Shown: positions 22,289 to 33,401 of the stretch, one piece after another
Numbering within the stretch: position 1 is the first letter of the stretch
How the letters are laid out: every line of letters starts with the position of its first letter
Source of the DNA: Chaenocephalus aceratus
Lineage: Eukaryota > Chordata > Actinopteri > Perciformes > Channichthyidae
Direction: 5' to 3'
DNA length: 64,000 nt
Assembly: GCA_023974075.1 (NCBI GenBank)
Contig: JAMFTG010000531.1
Location: forward strand, 1 to 64,000
Made by a program: the position numbers and the translations under genes
The notes under the pieces: model-generated
The model's input: only the letters and a program-made list of their open reading frames with translations
Told to the model about the DNA's origin: nothing
Database searches by the model: none

Positions 22289-23085
22289 ACACTGTTACTG
22301 TTAATTATTTTTGTTTTGTTCATAATTTTATAAATGTTAATAAAAATGTGTTTCTATACTAGTATCATATTGTGCTTTCTAATGTATTAACTGGGTCAAT
22401 TTGGAAGACTTTTAGACATTAATTTGTTAGACACACACCTACACACATTGTACAACACATGTTACATCAGTATAACTTTCGACATCGTAACACCATTTTA
22501 AACGACATTGTATTTGAGATTCTACATTTTACTGATACCAACTATATAATATTTACATTGTTCATTACAACAACAAAAAAATATAAAAATATTTTTAAAT
22601 TTATTTTTAAATTTATTTTTAACTTTTAATGACAATCAAACTTGTGGGAAGAGGGGGGCCGGCCGCCACTGTACATAATAATAATAATCATTATAAATAA
22701 TAATAAGATAGAGATAGAAAATTACTGACAGGGAATCCTCTGCATCACATAAATCTGAATCACACATCTAGAATGTTCCATTCAGTAACGGAACTCTGTC
22801 ACCCGTTACGTCACAAACAAAGATGGTGGATGAGATCAGATCTATAACACACCATGTAACAGATAGTCAATGGGCATGCGCCTTACCTCTCTGCTCTCTC
22901 ACCAAGCCAACTTTCAGGCGACAATACTACGTAGCTCATTCTCTTGCATGCATTCGTTGCACTGAGAACTCATTTGAAAGCTTACATATTTTATTCCACA
23001 AAAAACCACAACGACGACCACCAGGGACCACCGGATTCGTACTCTGGACTGAATTTGCTGTGAAAAAACGTGAGTCACTCTCTAT
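22289..23085. other. No gene seen
   Basis: AT-rich non-coding DNA with small ATA/AAT runs (22,580-22,630 and 22,678-22,705). A 95-codon frame at 22,823-23,110 crosses into the ISL2EU end and has no domain, so it is not called. Confidence 0.45.
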
Positions 23086-23660
23086 AGAGAACCGCAGTGA
23101 CGCGTCCTAAAACCCGGAAGTAAGTTAGCATTTTTAGCACTTCCGGTTCCTTCGTCAAAAAAGCAATGTATTTTCTCCATAGGGTTTTGGAAAATAGCTC
23201 GAAATAAGGTCTGTGGTTGACACAAATTTAAGAGATAAATCACGTTTTGTTCTACGACAGTAGATACATCAGCAGTGACCCCACTGGTGATTTGTGAAGA
23301 GTTTACGTGTCTGAAAAACGATGGTTGTTACCGAGTGGCTGAATAGGACTACAGAAATGGTCGAGTCCGTTGTACGTCATTACGCCTACACACGTAAACA
23401 CTCCCGCTAAGTTTGTTTTCCCCCTGTGTTCTGCTTGAAAGCAAGTACCTGCCTATCTTTAGTAGCCTATCTGTAGTCTCTTTAGTATCTGTATATCTAT
23501 ATCTTACCATTAGAATCTCTATTTTTGAAATGGTCATTTTTAACACCATAGTTTTATAAATTATAGAACAATTAATTACCAGTGTTTTCCAATTTTACTC
23601 GGCAGTTCGTTTCGTTGGCTAAAGCTAGCGCTACTAGTTAGCTACGCAATGGTTTGTTGC

Positions 23661-24032
23661 TGTCACGGTAGAGTGAAGGAAGCAGGACCCAAATGCAGAT
23701 AACTTTCGAGAAACCCTTTATTACAAGGATAATGTCAAGACACGGAACACTCACCGGTGAACTCAGTCACCAACAAACAATGACCCAACACTGAACACAG
23801 AAAGAGACAAGACTAAATACCGGGAGGGGTAATCATGACAACGAGAAACAGCCGGGGCAGGGGAGGAGAAACACAAGGACAACATGTGGACACAATCGGG
23901 TAATCAGGGAGGGAAACAGACAGGCAGGAAACGGGGGTGAACACTTAACACAATAAGACAGGAAACCCAAAGACAAGAAAAACACCAACACAGACAAAAC
24001 TACAAACGTGACATAACATGTGAATCGTGACA
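23661..24032 (-). repeat. LTR (3' LTR in element orientation)
   Basis: 372 bp, TG...CA ends. It differs from the partner LTR mainly by lacking an 11-bp GACAGAAAGCA duplication and by one G, so the insertion is fairly young. Confidence 0.9.
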
Positions 24033-24429
24033 GAACCCCCCCCTCAAGGGACGGATTCTAGACGTCCCTAAAAAAAACAAAACACAAAAGTCCAAAACCT
24101 CAAGCAGGGTGGGCGGAGGGGGTCCGGAGGAGGGACGCAAAACTAGGGCCACCAGGGTGGGTGGAGGGGGTCCGGAGGACGGGTCTTGGGCTGACAGCCC
24201 AGGAACACAGCGGAGGACCAGGAAGGGGTCTCGGACGGACGGCCCGGGGGGCAAGGTACAGTCCAAAAAGGGGGATTCGGGCGGACTGCCCGGGGACAAG
24301 GCAGAGAACCAGGAAGGGGTCTCGGGCGGACGGCCCGGGGTCAAAACAGAGTCCAAGGTGGGGACCATGGAGGGCCGAAGGCAGCGGCAGGAAGAGTCAG
24401 GGGGCCGGGCCCGAGAGCAGACTGGAGAG

Positions 24430-25110
24430 GGGACTCCAGAGGGGAGAGGAGAGACTAGAGGAGAGACTGGAGGAGGGGCTAGAGGAGGGACTAGAGGGGG
24501 GACTAGAGAAGGGAACACGAGAGGGGACTTGAGAGGGGACTCGAGGAGGGACTAGAGGAGGGAACTCGAGAGGGAACTCGAGAGGGGACTCGAGGGAGAA
24601 CTGGAGAGGGGACTTGAGATGGAAACAGAGAGGGAACTCGAGAAGGGACTACCGAGGGGACTAGAGGAGAGACTAGAGGAGGGACTAGAGGAGGGGACTC
24701 GAGGAGGGACTAGAGGAGGGCCTAAAGGAGGGACTAAAGGAGGGAACTCGAGAGGGGACTCAAGGGGGAACTGGAGAGGGAACTTGAGATGGAAACAGAG
24801 AGGGGACTCGAACAGAGACTAAAGAGGGGACTAGAGGAGGGACCAGATGAGTAACTAGAGAAGGGAACTCGAGAGGGAACTCGAGAGGGAAACTAGAGAG
24901 GGGACTCGAGGAGGGTCCAGAGGAGGGACCAAAGGAGGGAACTCGAGAGGGAACTGGAGATGGAAACAGAGAGGGGACTCGAGAAGGGACTACAGAGGGG
25001 ACTAGAGGAGAGACTGGAGGAGCAACCAGAGAAGGGAACTCGAGAGGGGACCCGAGAGGGAAACCAAAGAGGGGACCCGAGGAGGAACCAGAAGAGGGAA
25101 CCCGAGATGG
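24430..25110. repeat. Degenerate purine-rich minisatellite
   Basis: Imperfect units of GGGACTCGAGAGG / GACTAGAGGAGG of roughly 12-18 bp. On the minus strand they read Pro-Ser-Leu-Val/Phe-Pro repeats and form the C-terminal half of the element ORF. + strand frames (Glu/Gly/Arg repeats) are not genes. Confidence 0.85.
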
Positions 25111-25965
25111 GACTGCGGCAGCTGGGACCAGATCTGGGTCTGGAACCAAGACAGCTGGGGTCGGGACCATGGCTGCTGGGGCCAGAACTGGGGCCGAAAC
25201 CCTGGCTGCAGGGACCGGAATTGAAGCCAGAATCATGGCTGCTGAAGCCAGAATCCTGTCTGTAAGATCCAGCTCTGAAGCCGGAAACATGGTTGTATAG
25301 AGCGCTCTTGGAGCCGGGACCATGGCCGCTGGGGCCGGCCCTGGAGCTGGAAACATGGCTGTATGATCCAGTTCTGGAGCCTGGATCATGACTGTGTGGG
25401 GCGGTCTTGGAGCCGGAAACATGGCTGCGGGAGCCTGTACTGGGGCAGGAACCATGGCTGCTGGGGCCTGTACTGGGACTGGAACCATGGCTGCTGGGGC
25501 CTGTACTGGGACTGGAACCATGGCTGCTGGGGCCTGTACTGGGACTGGAACCATGGCTGCTGGGGCCCGGGCGCCTTGTCTGGCCTTGCGACGACTCCTC
25601 TTAGCAGCCGCCTGAATACTCCGTGGGCCTCCATAAGCCTGACGAGTTCCAGCATATGACTCCAGAACAGGAGCAGGAACTGGGACAGAAGCATGGGTTG
25701 ACCCCAGACGGACCACTCCGAAACGTCTGCAATCAGCAGGCTGGAAATCACACCTCCAGAGGAAGTCCAACATCCAGTCAGGCAAGTATTTCACCAAGTC
25801 GGGCTTCTCCATCGCCAACCGGTGCGCCTCTACCAGAGCGGCCTCCCTCAGCCGAACACTGGACGCCTCCTTCCACCAATCGTGGCAACATCCCAAAGGA
25901 AAAGAAAAATGCCGCAGCTCCACCTCAAAAGGATCGTCTGCTGGGTCCATTTCGGGTTGGGTCAT
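24760..25965 (-). CDS. Unrecognised Pro-rich protein of the LTR element
   Basis: ATG at 25,965 lies three bases inside the 5' LTR edge; the frame stays open for 401 codons. Residues 1-90 are a compact, mixed-charge segment (MDPADDPFEVELRHFSFPLG, WWKEASSVRLREAALVEAHR, YLPDWMLDFLWRCDF) that could be a gag-like or novel domain. A tandem 11-residue repeat of the type VPVQAPAAMVP follows near residues 130-185, then Pro/Ser/Val repeats to the stop. No zinc knuckle or protease motif is seen. In position it replaces gag. I do not recognise the family; function is unknown. Its open frame across repeats suggests either selection or youth. Confidence 0.55.
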   Translation of the reverse strand: MTQPEMDPADDPFEVELRHFSFPLGCCHDWWKEASSVRLREAALVEAHRLAMEKPDLVKYLPDWMLDFLWRCDFQPADCRRFGVVRLGSTHASVPVPAPVLESYAGTRQAYGGPRSIQAAAKRSRRKARQGARAPAAMVPVPVQAPAAMVPVPVQAPAAMVPVPVQAPAAMVPAPVQAPAAMFPAPRPPHTVMIQAPELDHTAMFPAPGPAPAAMVPAPRALYTTMFPASELDLTDRILASAAMILASIPVPAARVSAPVLAPAAMVPTPAVLVPDPDLVPAAAVPSRVPSSGSSSGPLFGFPLGSPLEFPSLVAPPVSPLVPSVVPSRVPSLFPSPVPSRVPSFGPSSGPSSSPLSSFPLEFPLEFPSLVTHLVPPLVPSLVSVRVPSLFPSQVPSPVPP

Positions 25966-25967
25966 TC

Positions 25968-26349
25968 TGTCACGGTCGAGTGAAGGAAGCAGGACCCAAA
26001 TGCAGATAACTTTCGAGAAACCCTTTATTACAAGGATAATGTCAAGACACGGAACACTCACCGGTGAACTCAGTCACCAACAAACAATGACCCAACACTG
26101 AACACAGAAAGAGACAAGACTAAATACCGGGAGGGGTAATCATGACAACGAGAAACAGCCGGGCAGGGGAGGAGAAACACAAGGACAACATGTGGACACA
26201 ATCGGGTAATCAGGGAGGGAAACAGACAGAAAGCAGACAGGCAGGAAACGGGGGTGAACACTTAACACAATAAGACAGGAAACCCAAAGACAAGAAAAAC
26301 ACCAACACAGACAAAACTACAAACGTGACATAACATGTGAATCGTGACA
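25968..26349 (-). repeat. LTR (5' LTR in element orientation)
   Basis: 382 bp, TG...CA ends, nearly identical to 23,661-24,032. Confidence 0.9.
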
Positions 26350-26455
26350 GTTGCTTTGCTCCGGGTTGCAGCCACAGGTCTTCGCATGAAACGTGCTCGT
26401 TCTATCGTTTCCCGGCCAATGTTTTCCAAAGGAGAGTCTGGATTCGTGCCATGAG

Positions 26456-27149
26456 GTAAGCTGACGTTACATTGTTGTCCATGTCACGGTGAAATGTAAA
26501 TGATGGGTAGTGTATCGCCGTTTTAGAGATGGCACTGCTGAAAAGACCGCAACATAAGTAAAGATAATGAATACATCCTATTAAAACCTGTGTGGCTTAT
26601 ATGATAAGTCTAATTAGTACAAGCAGCATAACGTTTCACCATGTAACTAAAGATTGTAGTCAGGGAAATCAGTTTGACATATTGAACTAATAACAAATCA
26701 CCTCTGGCCGGCAGAGAACTCTCTGCTCCATAGCTTCTCTTGGACGTAACATCACATGTACATTTTACATTTATATTCAATTTAATATTCCATCCCTAAC
26801 ATACTTTTGTATATATAATAACTTATATTTTGTTTTTCTTGTTATGCTGCTGCAACACAAACATTTCCCCAATTGGGATCAATACAGTAATATCTTAATT
26901 AATTAAGAAATATAACTATTATAATTAGTGTAGCAGCTGACACCTATTTTCAATATGGATTAATCTACCTTTATTTCTTTAGTTCAATTTTGATCTATAA
27001 AAATGTCAAAATAGTGAAAATGTTCACGAGACAAAGTGCAAGGTTATATCTTTAGATGTTTTGTTTTAGCCTATGTACTGTATGTCTTAATGCTCTTATT
27101 TGTGACGATGTGACTTCCATGAAACTAATATTTTATATCTTCCCAACAG
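26456..27149. other. ISL2EU intron, no gene
   Basis: AT-rich intron between the THAP exon donor and the acceptor at 27,150. No repeats were recognised. Confidence 0.5.
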
Positions 27150-27170
27150 ACGAGCTGACAGGAAGCCTAA

Positions 27171-27796
27171 CCCCCTAAACGCACCAGGAGCGTCTGCGCC
27201 GCGTTACGGCCGCGCCGCGGCGGTCGTAAGGATCGCGGCCACTCTAGTCAATGGGTGCTATTCCACCACACGTGCCGCGTTACGGCTCAGACGCGTCCCG
27301 GCGCAGCGCTTCTCTAAAATTAGGATGAATCCTATTTTTGCCGCGGCGCAGCCGTAAGGTAAGGTTGGACAGGCAGCCCCCCCCTCGCAGGAAGTGGAAA
27401 GGTGAGCATCCGGGCCAGGCCCATCCCGCATATATACTAATTTAGCAGACCCCCCTCCTTCATCACAACACCTCCACTACGATACGCACAATGGACGACG
27501 AGGTGTTCATAATGGAAGTGGAGAAACACACCATTGTATACGATGTAACCAATGCTTTTTACAAGGACAACATCAGAAAGGACAAGGCCTGGTTTTTAGT
27601 CACTGCCGTATGTGGAGTGGAAGGTAACTACATATTAATGTTTTAAAGTTAATTAAGAACTGCGAGGCTGCACACACGACGCTCCGCTTCCGCAACGTTT
27701 TGAAACGCGCCTGGTGTGTTAGGTCGCAGGAGGAGGTCGCAGCGTGGCGCAGCCGCAATGTAACGCGGCGCAGACGCTCCTGGTGCATTTAGGGGG
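27171..27796. mobile_element. Small Harbinger element, TSD TAA
   Basis: It starts CCCCCTAAACGCACCAGGAG and ends with the inverted counterpart TGGTGCATTTAGGGGG. TAA flanks both ends (27,168-27,170 and 27,797-27,799). The 626-bp body is very GC-rich at both ends (GCGCCGCGTTACGGC) and keeps one MADF exon, so it is an internal-deletion derivative of a Harbinger family different from copies A-C. Confidence 0.85.
27491..27623 (+). pseudogene. MADF exon 1 in the small Harbinger
   Basis: ATG at 27,491. The exon encodes MDDEVFIMEVEKHTIVYDVT and NIRKDKAWFLVTAVCGVEG and ends in phase 1 at GTAACT, the same exon design as the MADF exons at 2780 and 14,881. No second exon is present. Confidence 0.7.
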
Positions 27797-27809
27797 TAAC
27801 ACTCTAACA

Positions 27810-30190
27810 ACCACAACATTGCAAAGGCGAGTAAATGTAAATTAAAAACGATTCACAATTTCTTAATTTCTTCTTCTTTCTTGCAGTGAGGTGAAGCTGA
27901 CCTTGCACTTGGTGCCAGTAAGGATGCTCCTCACGTAGGCTGAATGTTACTCCCTCCTTACTGACACAGAAGCCCTTGACTTGCAATGCTTCACTAATTG
28001 TCATTTCCCTGGCTCCGTAGGGACACTTTACCTCCAGCACAGCGGGAGACCTTTCCAGACCATCTGGAGATGCCCCCAACACTCCTGATTGGGAGAGCCA
28101 CAAACCTGACTCATGGACCTGCATCTGGGTTGCAGTGGTGAATGCCCTGACGCCCTCACATTCATTCATAGTCCCCCACTGTACAGACAAAACACCATCA
28201 AGGGCCTGTTGTTGCCCTAGCACCCTGGCAATAAGGGAAGCAGTCACACGCTTTGACCTCAGGACAGCTCCAACGTTGCTGGCAGTCAACCTTCCTTTCC
28301 TGAACAAATGCCAGTTTGGGTTGGTTCGCTGACCAGTGTAGCCACCTGAATTGCCCTCTGTTGCTCCTCAGACAATGCCATGCTTGCCACAGTTGCCTCA
28401 GGTCCCTGATGCCCAACAGATTTGAGAATTTCAGGAACAGTAAGTGTTTCCAAGCTGTAGTGTTCCTCTTCTGGCTCGGGGGAGAGAAGCCAAGACATTC
28501 CTGAGAACCTGCCCCGAGTCTGTCCCTCAGCCAGTCACGATCTTCGGAGGCGGGCTCTCTTGTCAGCGGGTTGAATGAGTTATTGGTTGGAGGAAATAGC
28601 TCCTCCACTGAATGCGTACGTTTAGCTGCCTTTGGCTTCTTCCAGTGATAGGGGGTGTCACGTCAGTGCAGCTGAAAGTGTGGATGGCAAAGATGGCTAA
28701 TGCAGCCGCATGACTGCATTTCCATTCTCCACATGGGCATTCACATTTTGTGGAGAGAATTCCCTCTTCTCCTGTAGATACCTGTGGTGGTGGGATTGTT
28801 TTATTATTTAAAATATATTTACATTTGTAATGCCTTTCCAATTATCCCTTTAATTGTTTATAGCCTACTGTATGTTTATTTCATGGATATTTCTGTGTTT
28901 TCTGGTGTGTAATATTTGTAATCTTGGGGTCTCTTCTCTTTAACGTCTACATGCTACCACTGGCTCAGATAATGAAGAACAACAAAATAAATTACCATAG
29001 CTATGCAGATGACACACAAATCTACGTAACCATTTTACCAGGAGACTATGCTCCAATTAAAACACTGAGTAAATCAATGACTGGATGTGTCAGAACTTTC
29101 TCCAATTAAACAAAGATAAAACTGAGGTCATGGTTTTTGGAGCCAAGTCAGAACGTATAAAAGTTAGCGCTGAGCTTCAGTCTGCAATGTTCAAACCAAC
29201 AGATAGAGCCAGAAATCTAGGTGTAGTCATGGACTCTGACCTGAGTTTCAACAGTCACATTAAAACAGTTACTAAATCAGCCTACTATCACCTAAAGAAC
29301 ATAAGGATTAAAAGACTAATGTCACAGCAGGATTTGGAAAAACTTGTCCCGTTATCTTCAGTAGACTGGAGTACTGCAATGGTGTCTTCACAGGTCTCAC
29401 TAAAACATCTATTAGGAAGCTGCAGTCCTCACTAACACTAAGAAAGTGGATCACATCACTCCTGTTCTGAAGTCTTCACACTGGCTTCCTGTGTGTCAAA
29501 GAATATATTTCAAAATACTGCTGCTGGTTTATAAAGCACTGAATGGTTTAGGCCCAAAATACATTTCTGACCTCCTGCTAAATGATGAACCATCCAGATC
29601 TCTCAGGTCTTCAGGGACTGGTCAGCTTTCTGTCCCCAGAGTCAGAACTAAACATGGAGAAGCAGCGTTCAGTTATTATGCTCCAAACATCTGGAACAAA
29701 CTCCCAGAAACCTGCAGGTCCGCTGCAACTCTGACTACTTTTAAATCCAGGCTGAAGACTTTTCTTTTTGTCGCTGCTTTTAATTGAACTATTCACATCT
29801 TAAACTGCACTGTAACTTTTATCCATGTATTTTTTCTTTTAATGTTTATTTTATTAGCTTTTATTTTTAATGACATTTTAAATGCCATTTCTTAATGTCT
29901 TTCATTTTTTGTAAAGCACTTTGAATTGCCATGTGTTGAAAAGTGCTATATAAATAAACTTGCCTTGCCTAATAAAGATTTCATGTGACACATAAAATGG
30001 ATTTGTTGATGGGAATTAATGTGAATAAATTAACTCTAGGTTAACGGTACTCTTGCTATAACTACTCACCGACACTCTATAATCCTTGTCCCTCATGCTA
30101 GCCCTGACAACACCGGTAAGCACACCTTCATCTAGGCTGCCCGTGTCCTGACTTGTAGTGGTTCTCTCCTCTATCTCCATTCTTCTTGTC
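27810..30190 (-). pseudogene. SWIM zinc-finger / YqaJ exonuclease protein of ISL2EU
   Basis: The first exon (about 30,186-30,069) starts MTRRMEIEERTTT and ends RDKDYRVS at a donor. A SWIM finger (CECPCGEW.CSHAAALAI) lies at about 28,790-28,690. A linker (EELFPPTNNSFNPLTREPAS, SWLLSPEPEEEHYS) follows, then a YqaJ-type nuclease at about 28,300-27,905: GRLTASNVGAVLRSKRV, SVQWGTMNE, GASPDGL (Asp), VLEVKCPYG (Glu-x-Lys) and HQVQGQLH. This is the ISL2EU accessory nuclease, related to phage recombination exonucleases. A frameshift near 28,500 and a truncated end after HLTARKK make it inactive. An L2 LINE sits in the first intron. Confidence 0.75.
28918..29970 (+). mobile_element. L2-type LINE, 3' half (RT C-terminus)
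   Basis: Frames at 28,924-29,109, 29,085-29,435 and 29,446-29,787 together give the RT thumb and C-terminal domain of an L2-clade LINE: YADDTQIY (the catalytic Asp pair), WMCQNFLQLNKDKTEV, ARNLGVVMDSDL, then DHITPVLKSSHWLPV and KILLLVYKALNGLGPKYISD. Two frameshifts and a 40-50 codon loss around LDYCN separate them. The 3' UTR ends with TATAAATAAACTTGCCTTGC. The 5' truncation is typical of target-primed insertion. Confidence 0.85.
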
Positions 30191-30660
30191 ATCTTTGTAA
30201 AACGATATCAGACTGGTAATTGACACAGCCATGACTTGTAGTTAAATTCAGTGTGGCTAAAATGAAAAGCTTTGTTAAAATATGCAAGCACGCGGAAGTC
30301 AAAGTCAGCTTTATTGTAAACAAATTCTACATGTGTTATACATCCAGAAATATCGTTTCCCACAGTGTGACATGTAGCCTATACATAAAACAAAAAGGGC
30401 CTAGATAAACGGGGTATACAGTTTAAAATGTTAATATATTTAAAGTGTTCAAAGTGCAGTTTCAGTGCAAGTCAGTTGAAACGATCTTAAGTTGGCGTGA
30501 CGTTGAAGTCGTGCGACCCTGCTGCTGTACTGGCTTGTAGTTCGTTTATAGCATAACGTTAGCATTTCGCTTTTGGCGACTAGATTTATGATTCAAAAAT
30601 TATAAAAGTAGGAGAGACATGTGGAGATTATCCGGCTGAACAAAACGTGATCCTTCTCTT
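30191..30660. other. ISL2EU 5' region of the YqaJ gene; retroposon-like tail
   Basis: Non-coding. AAAGTCAGCTTTATTGTAAA at 30,301 resembles reversed tails of fish retroposons. Confidence 0.35.
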
Positions 30661-30845
30661 AAATGTGTGTCAACCACAGACCTTATTTCGAGCTATTTTC
30701 CAAAATCCTATGGAGAAATTGCATTGCGTTTTTGACGAAGGAACCGGAAGCAGTTTACATCCGGGTTTTAGGACGCGTCACTGCGGTTCTCTATAAGCAT
30801 TGTATTGTCGTGTGTGCATTTGCTAGCTCCCCTTTGCTAACAGAG

Positions 30846-31488
30846 TCCCGAGCATGCTAACGGTGCATGTTAACACTATCGTCAACATGAGGTTATACAG
30901 TGTTACATTAAGTAATGTCGACATAATTCGGTATATATGGTTGAATATGGTTGTTTGTACCGTTCAAAACACAATATACACACGTTTATTCAAGTGTCGT
31001 TTATGTATTGCAACACGTGTGTTCTGTGCATACATGCTAACTATGCTATGTGCGTGTGAGCAGGGGCTGTCTGGGCGCAGGCCGTGGAGAAGTTAAACAA
31101 TATGTGGCTTCAGCTTCACACTTTGCGAATAATGTCATTTCATTTGAGCATATTTATATCTGTTTAATAGGTTGTGGAAGTGCACCCCAACATATTTATT
31201 GATCTTCTTTATGGTATTTATTACTTTGAGTCCCTAGCATGCTAACGGAGCACACTCGTAGCTAACACTATCGTCAATATAGACACGGCGTTATACAGTG
31301 TTACATTAACTAATGTCGACAGAATTCGGTCTATATGGTTGTTTGCACCATTCAAAACACAATATACACACGTTTATTCAAGTTTCGTTTATGTATTGAA
31401 ACACGTGTGTTCTGTGCGTACTATGCTATGTGCGTGTGTGTGTGTGAGCCGGGGCTGTCTGGGCTCAGGCCGTGGGGAAGTTAAACAG
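30846..31488. repeat. Diverged 250-bp direct duplication around a hAT fragment
   Basis: 30,846-31,096 (GAGCATGCTAACGG, TTATACAGTGTTACATTAA, ACACAATATACACACGTTTA) recurs at 31,231-31,488 with about a dozen differences. Between the copies, 31,140-31,225 resembles part of the hAT MITE at 20,342. Confidence 0.75.
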
Positions 31489-31746
31489 TATGTGTCAAAT
31501 ATAAATTGCTCTTTAATATTGTAAAGCTTCAGTATTGTTTTGTATTACTATTTAGTATTATTTGACGTCACCTTCATCATTTACTGAATTATTTTAAACA
31601 CATGTAATGCCATATTAGTTAATAACCAGTGTTTTATATACAAGGTAAAGCTAAATTGTTTATATCATAATGGATTATAAATATTTTCTATGACAACTGT
31701 GCATTATTTTTAACTGCATTTTTCTTTTGGTTTTATATAAAGGTTA

Positions 31747-33401
31747 GGATGCCACGGAAGAGGTGCTCCAAAATGAGGCGGTTCCCTCCGAAGGCAGTTC
31801 TCCCTGACGCCAAAGGTATGCTGCATGAATCTGTTGAATGCACATGCGCTACTTCCGCTACTTCCACTACTGTCCAGCCAAAGATAGTTGGTAGCAAGCA
31901 TTTCAGGTTGGCTAGAAAGGGAGATTAGAGTGCCAAGTTGTGTACTGTTGCAGCTTTGATAAGGCACAAGCTTTCCTGTGTGTGCACATGGAAGGCTTCT
32001 GTACTGGACTCCATTCAGGAGGAAGGAAGGAAGCTGAATATTGAAAAACTGGGCAAAGGCGTTGACAGTCAGTGTCAGATGTTTGATTCAGCGAACATGG
32101 TAAACGACACTGATTCTCTGAAAAGACTTCTTCAATCGAATGAAGGATACCGATTTCTGAAGCCAATTCGTGGCACACCGGCTTTTTGGGCTGGTGCCCA
32201 AAAGGATTTGTTTGCAATGGTCAGGCAGATTGGGTTGCCCACTTTCTTCTGTTCCTTTTCAGCTGCTGACATGAGGTGGAAGAATGTATTGACCAGCATG
32301 ATGCTTCAAGGGGGTAGGTGTGACAATGTGGACGATTTGGACTGGAATGACAAATGTGGTCTTTTGCGTCGCAATCCTGTAACGGCTGCACGCATGTTTC
32401 AACACAGATGGGAAACCTTTTTTAAAGATGTCATACGATCACCAAGTCAGCCAATTGGGAAAGTGGTAGATTACTTCTATCGTGTTGAGTTTCAACAGAG
32501 AGGGAGTCCTCATATACATGCCATTTTCTGGATTGAAGACAGCCCACAAATTGATCGAGACACTGATGAGGAGGTGGTGCAGTTTGTAGACAAGTACATT
32601 TCTTGTGAACTTCCAGAAGATGATGAGCTACTTGAGGAAATGGTGTCAACTGTGCAAACGCATATTAAAATACATTGAAAATCGTGTAGAAAGAAAAACA
32701 CCGTGTGTCGTTTCAACTTCCCACGACCACCGAGTGAACGGTCCTTTGTTTCCAGAGTAGGGAAAACGGATAAGTCGTGTTCACAACAGGAAGGCGTCGG
32801 CAACCAAATGACGGAAGAACAGGCACGTAAGATCATGTCCACGGTCAAAGAGGCAGTCACTGATGAGACGGCTACTTTCAAAACAGTCTCAGAGCTGTTT
32901 GGAAGTCTGGGTATTAACCAGGAGCAGTTTGAATCTGCATTTTAATGCATTGGTAAGAAAACCCAGGTTGTACTGAAGCGCAAACCTACAGACGTATGGG
33001 TGAATCCATACAATAAACGTTTACTTAGCGCTTGGAATGCTAACATGGACATTCAGTTTGTAGCAAATGCATATGCCTGCATTGTGTACATTATTTCATA
33101 CATCGCAAAAGCTGAACGTGAAATGGGATTACTGCTCAGCAACGCTCAACGAGAAGCGACAAAGGAGGGAAACACGGATGCCAAAAAGTCCTTGCGAAAG
33201 TTAGGCAGCGTTTATCGTGATGTTTCCGCACAGGAGGCCGTTTACAGATTGACCCAGATGCATTTAAAACATAATTCCCGATCGGTTCACTACATTCCCA
33301 CAGGAGATAACGCAACGCGTATGAGTCTGCCCCTAAAGGAACTAAAACGTAGGGCAGATTCAAACACTCTCACAGACAACAACATGTGGTTCCGTGGATA
33401 G
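31747..33401 (+). pseudogene. Helentron Rep (HUH) domain, frameshifted
   Basis: Main frames are 31,938-32,678, 32,703-32,945 and 33,000-33,401. The first holds the Helitron N-terminal domain: GTPAFWAGAQKDLFAM, FSAADMRWKNV, NPVTAARMFQHRWETFF and the HUH motif SPHIHAIFW. The third holds the Tyr-rich segment [15 protein letters not shown], where the nucleophilic tyrosines are expected. Single-base losses or stops at 32,678 and 32,945 break it. Rep nicks and rejoins single-stranded DNA in rolling-circle transposition. MPRKRCSKMRR at 31,747 could be a separate first exon. Confidence 0.8.

Larger units (their letters stand above)
23661..26349 (-). mobile_element. Nonautonomous LTR retrotransposon, 5-bp TSD GTTGC
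   Basis: Two direct repeats (23,661-24,032 and 25,968-26,349) begin TGTCACGG and end CGTGACA. GTTGC is duplicated outside (23,656-23,660 and 26,350-26,354). Reading the minus strand, a purine run TTGAGGGGGGGG precedes the downstream LTR, as a polypurine tract should. The interior (1.9 kb) has one open frame but no protease, RT, RNase H or integrase, so the element depends on another LTR element. No primer-binding site is visible: the ORF starts three bases inside the LTR. Confidence 0.85.
23649..26455 (+). pseudogene. THAP-domain protein exon 1, split by an LTR element
   Basis: The exon starts ATGGTTTGTTGC at 23,649, is interrupted after 23,660 by the LTR element and its duplicated GTTGC, and resumes at 26,355. 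The resumed part reads FAPGCSHRSSHE, then SFYRFPANVF and RRVWIRAM, the C2CH zinc finger and AVPTF-side helix start of a THAP domain. It ends at a GTAAG donor (26,456). A further piece, RADRKPNP, follows an AG at 27,150 and is itself cut by the small Harbinger at 27,171. THAP domains bind transposon ends. Confidence 0.7.
23086..30792. mobile_element. ISL2EU-type DNA transposon with AT target duplication
   Basis: The left end AGAGAACCGCAGTGACGCGT is repeated inverted at the right. The inverted repeat extends about 150 bp (through TCCGGTTCCTTCGTCAAAAA and GAAATAAGGTCTGTGGTTGA). AT flanks both sides (23,084-23,085 and 30,793-30,794), as known for ISL2EU. Inside are a THAP-domain gene start on + and a SWIM/YqaJ gene on -, the usual ISL2EU partners. 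Later insertions are an LTR element, a small Harbinger and an L2 LINE; together they make up roughly 4.4 of the 7.7 kb. Confidence 0.8.

Noticed and set aside
22093..22362. Arg/Asp/Thr/Gln-repeat proteins on both strands
   Set aside because: Microsatellite translation only.
24109..24822. + strand Gly/Glu/Arg-rich frames
   Set aside because: They are antisense to the repeat region of the LTR-element protein and consist of the minisatellite unit.
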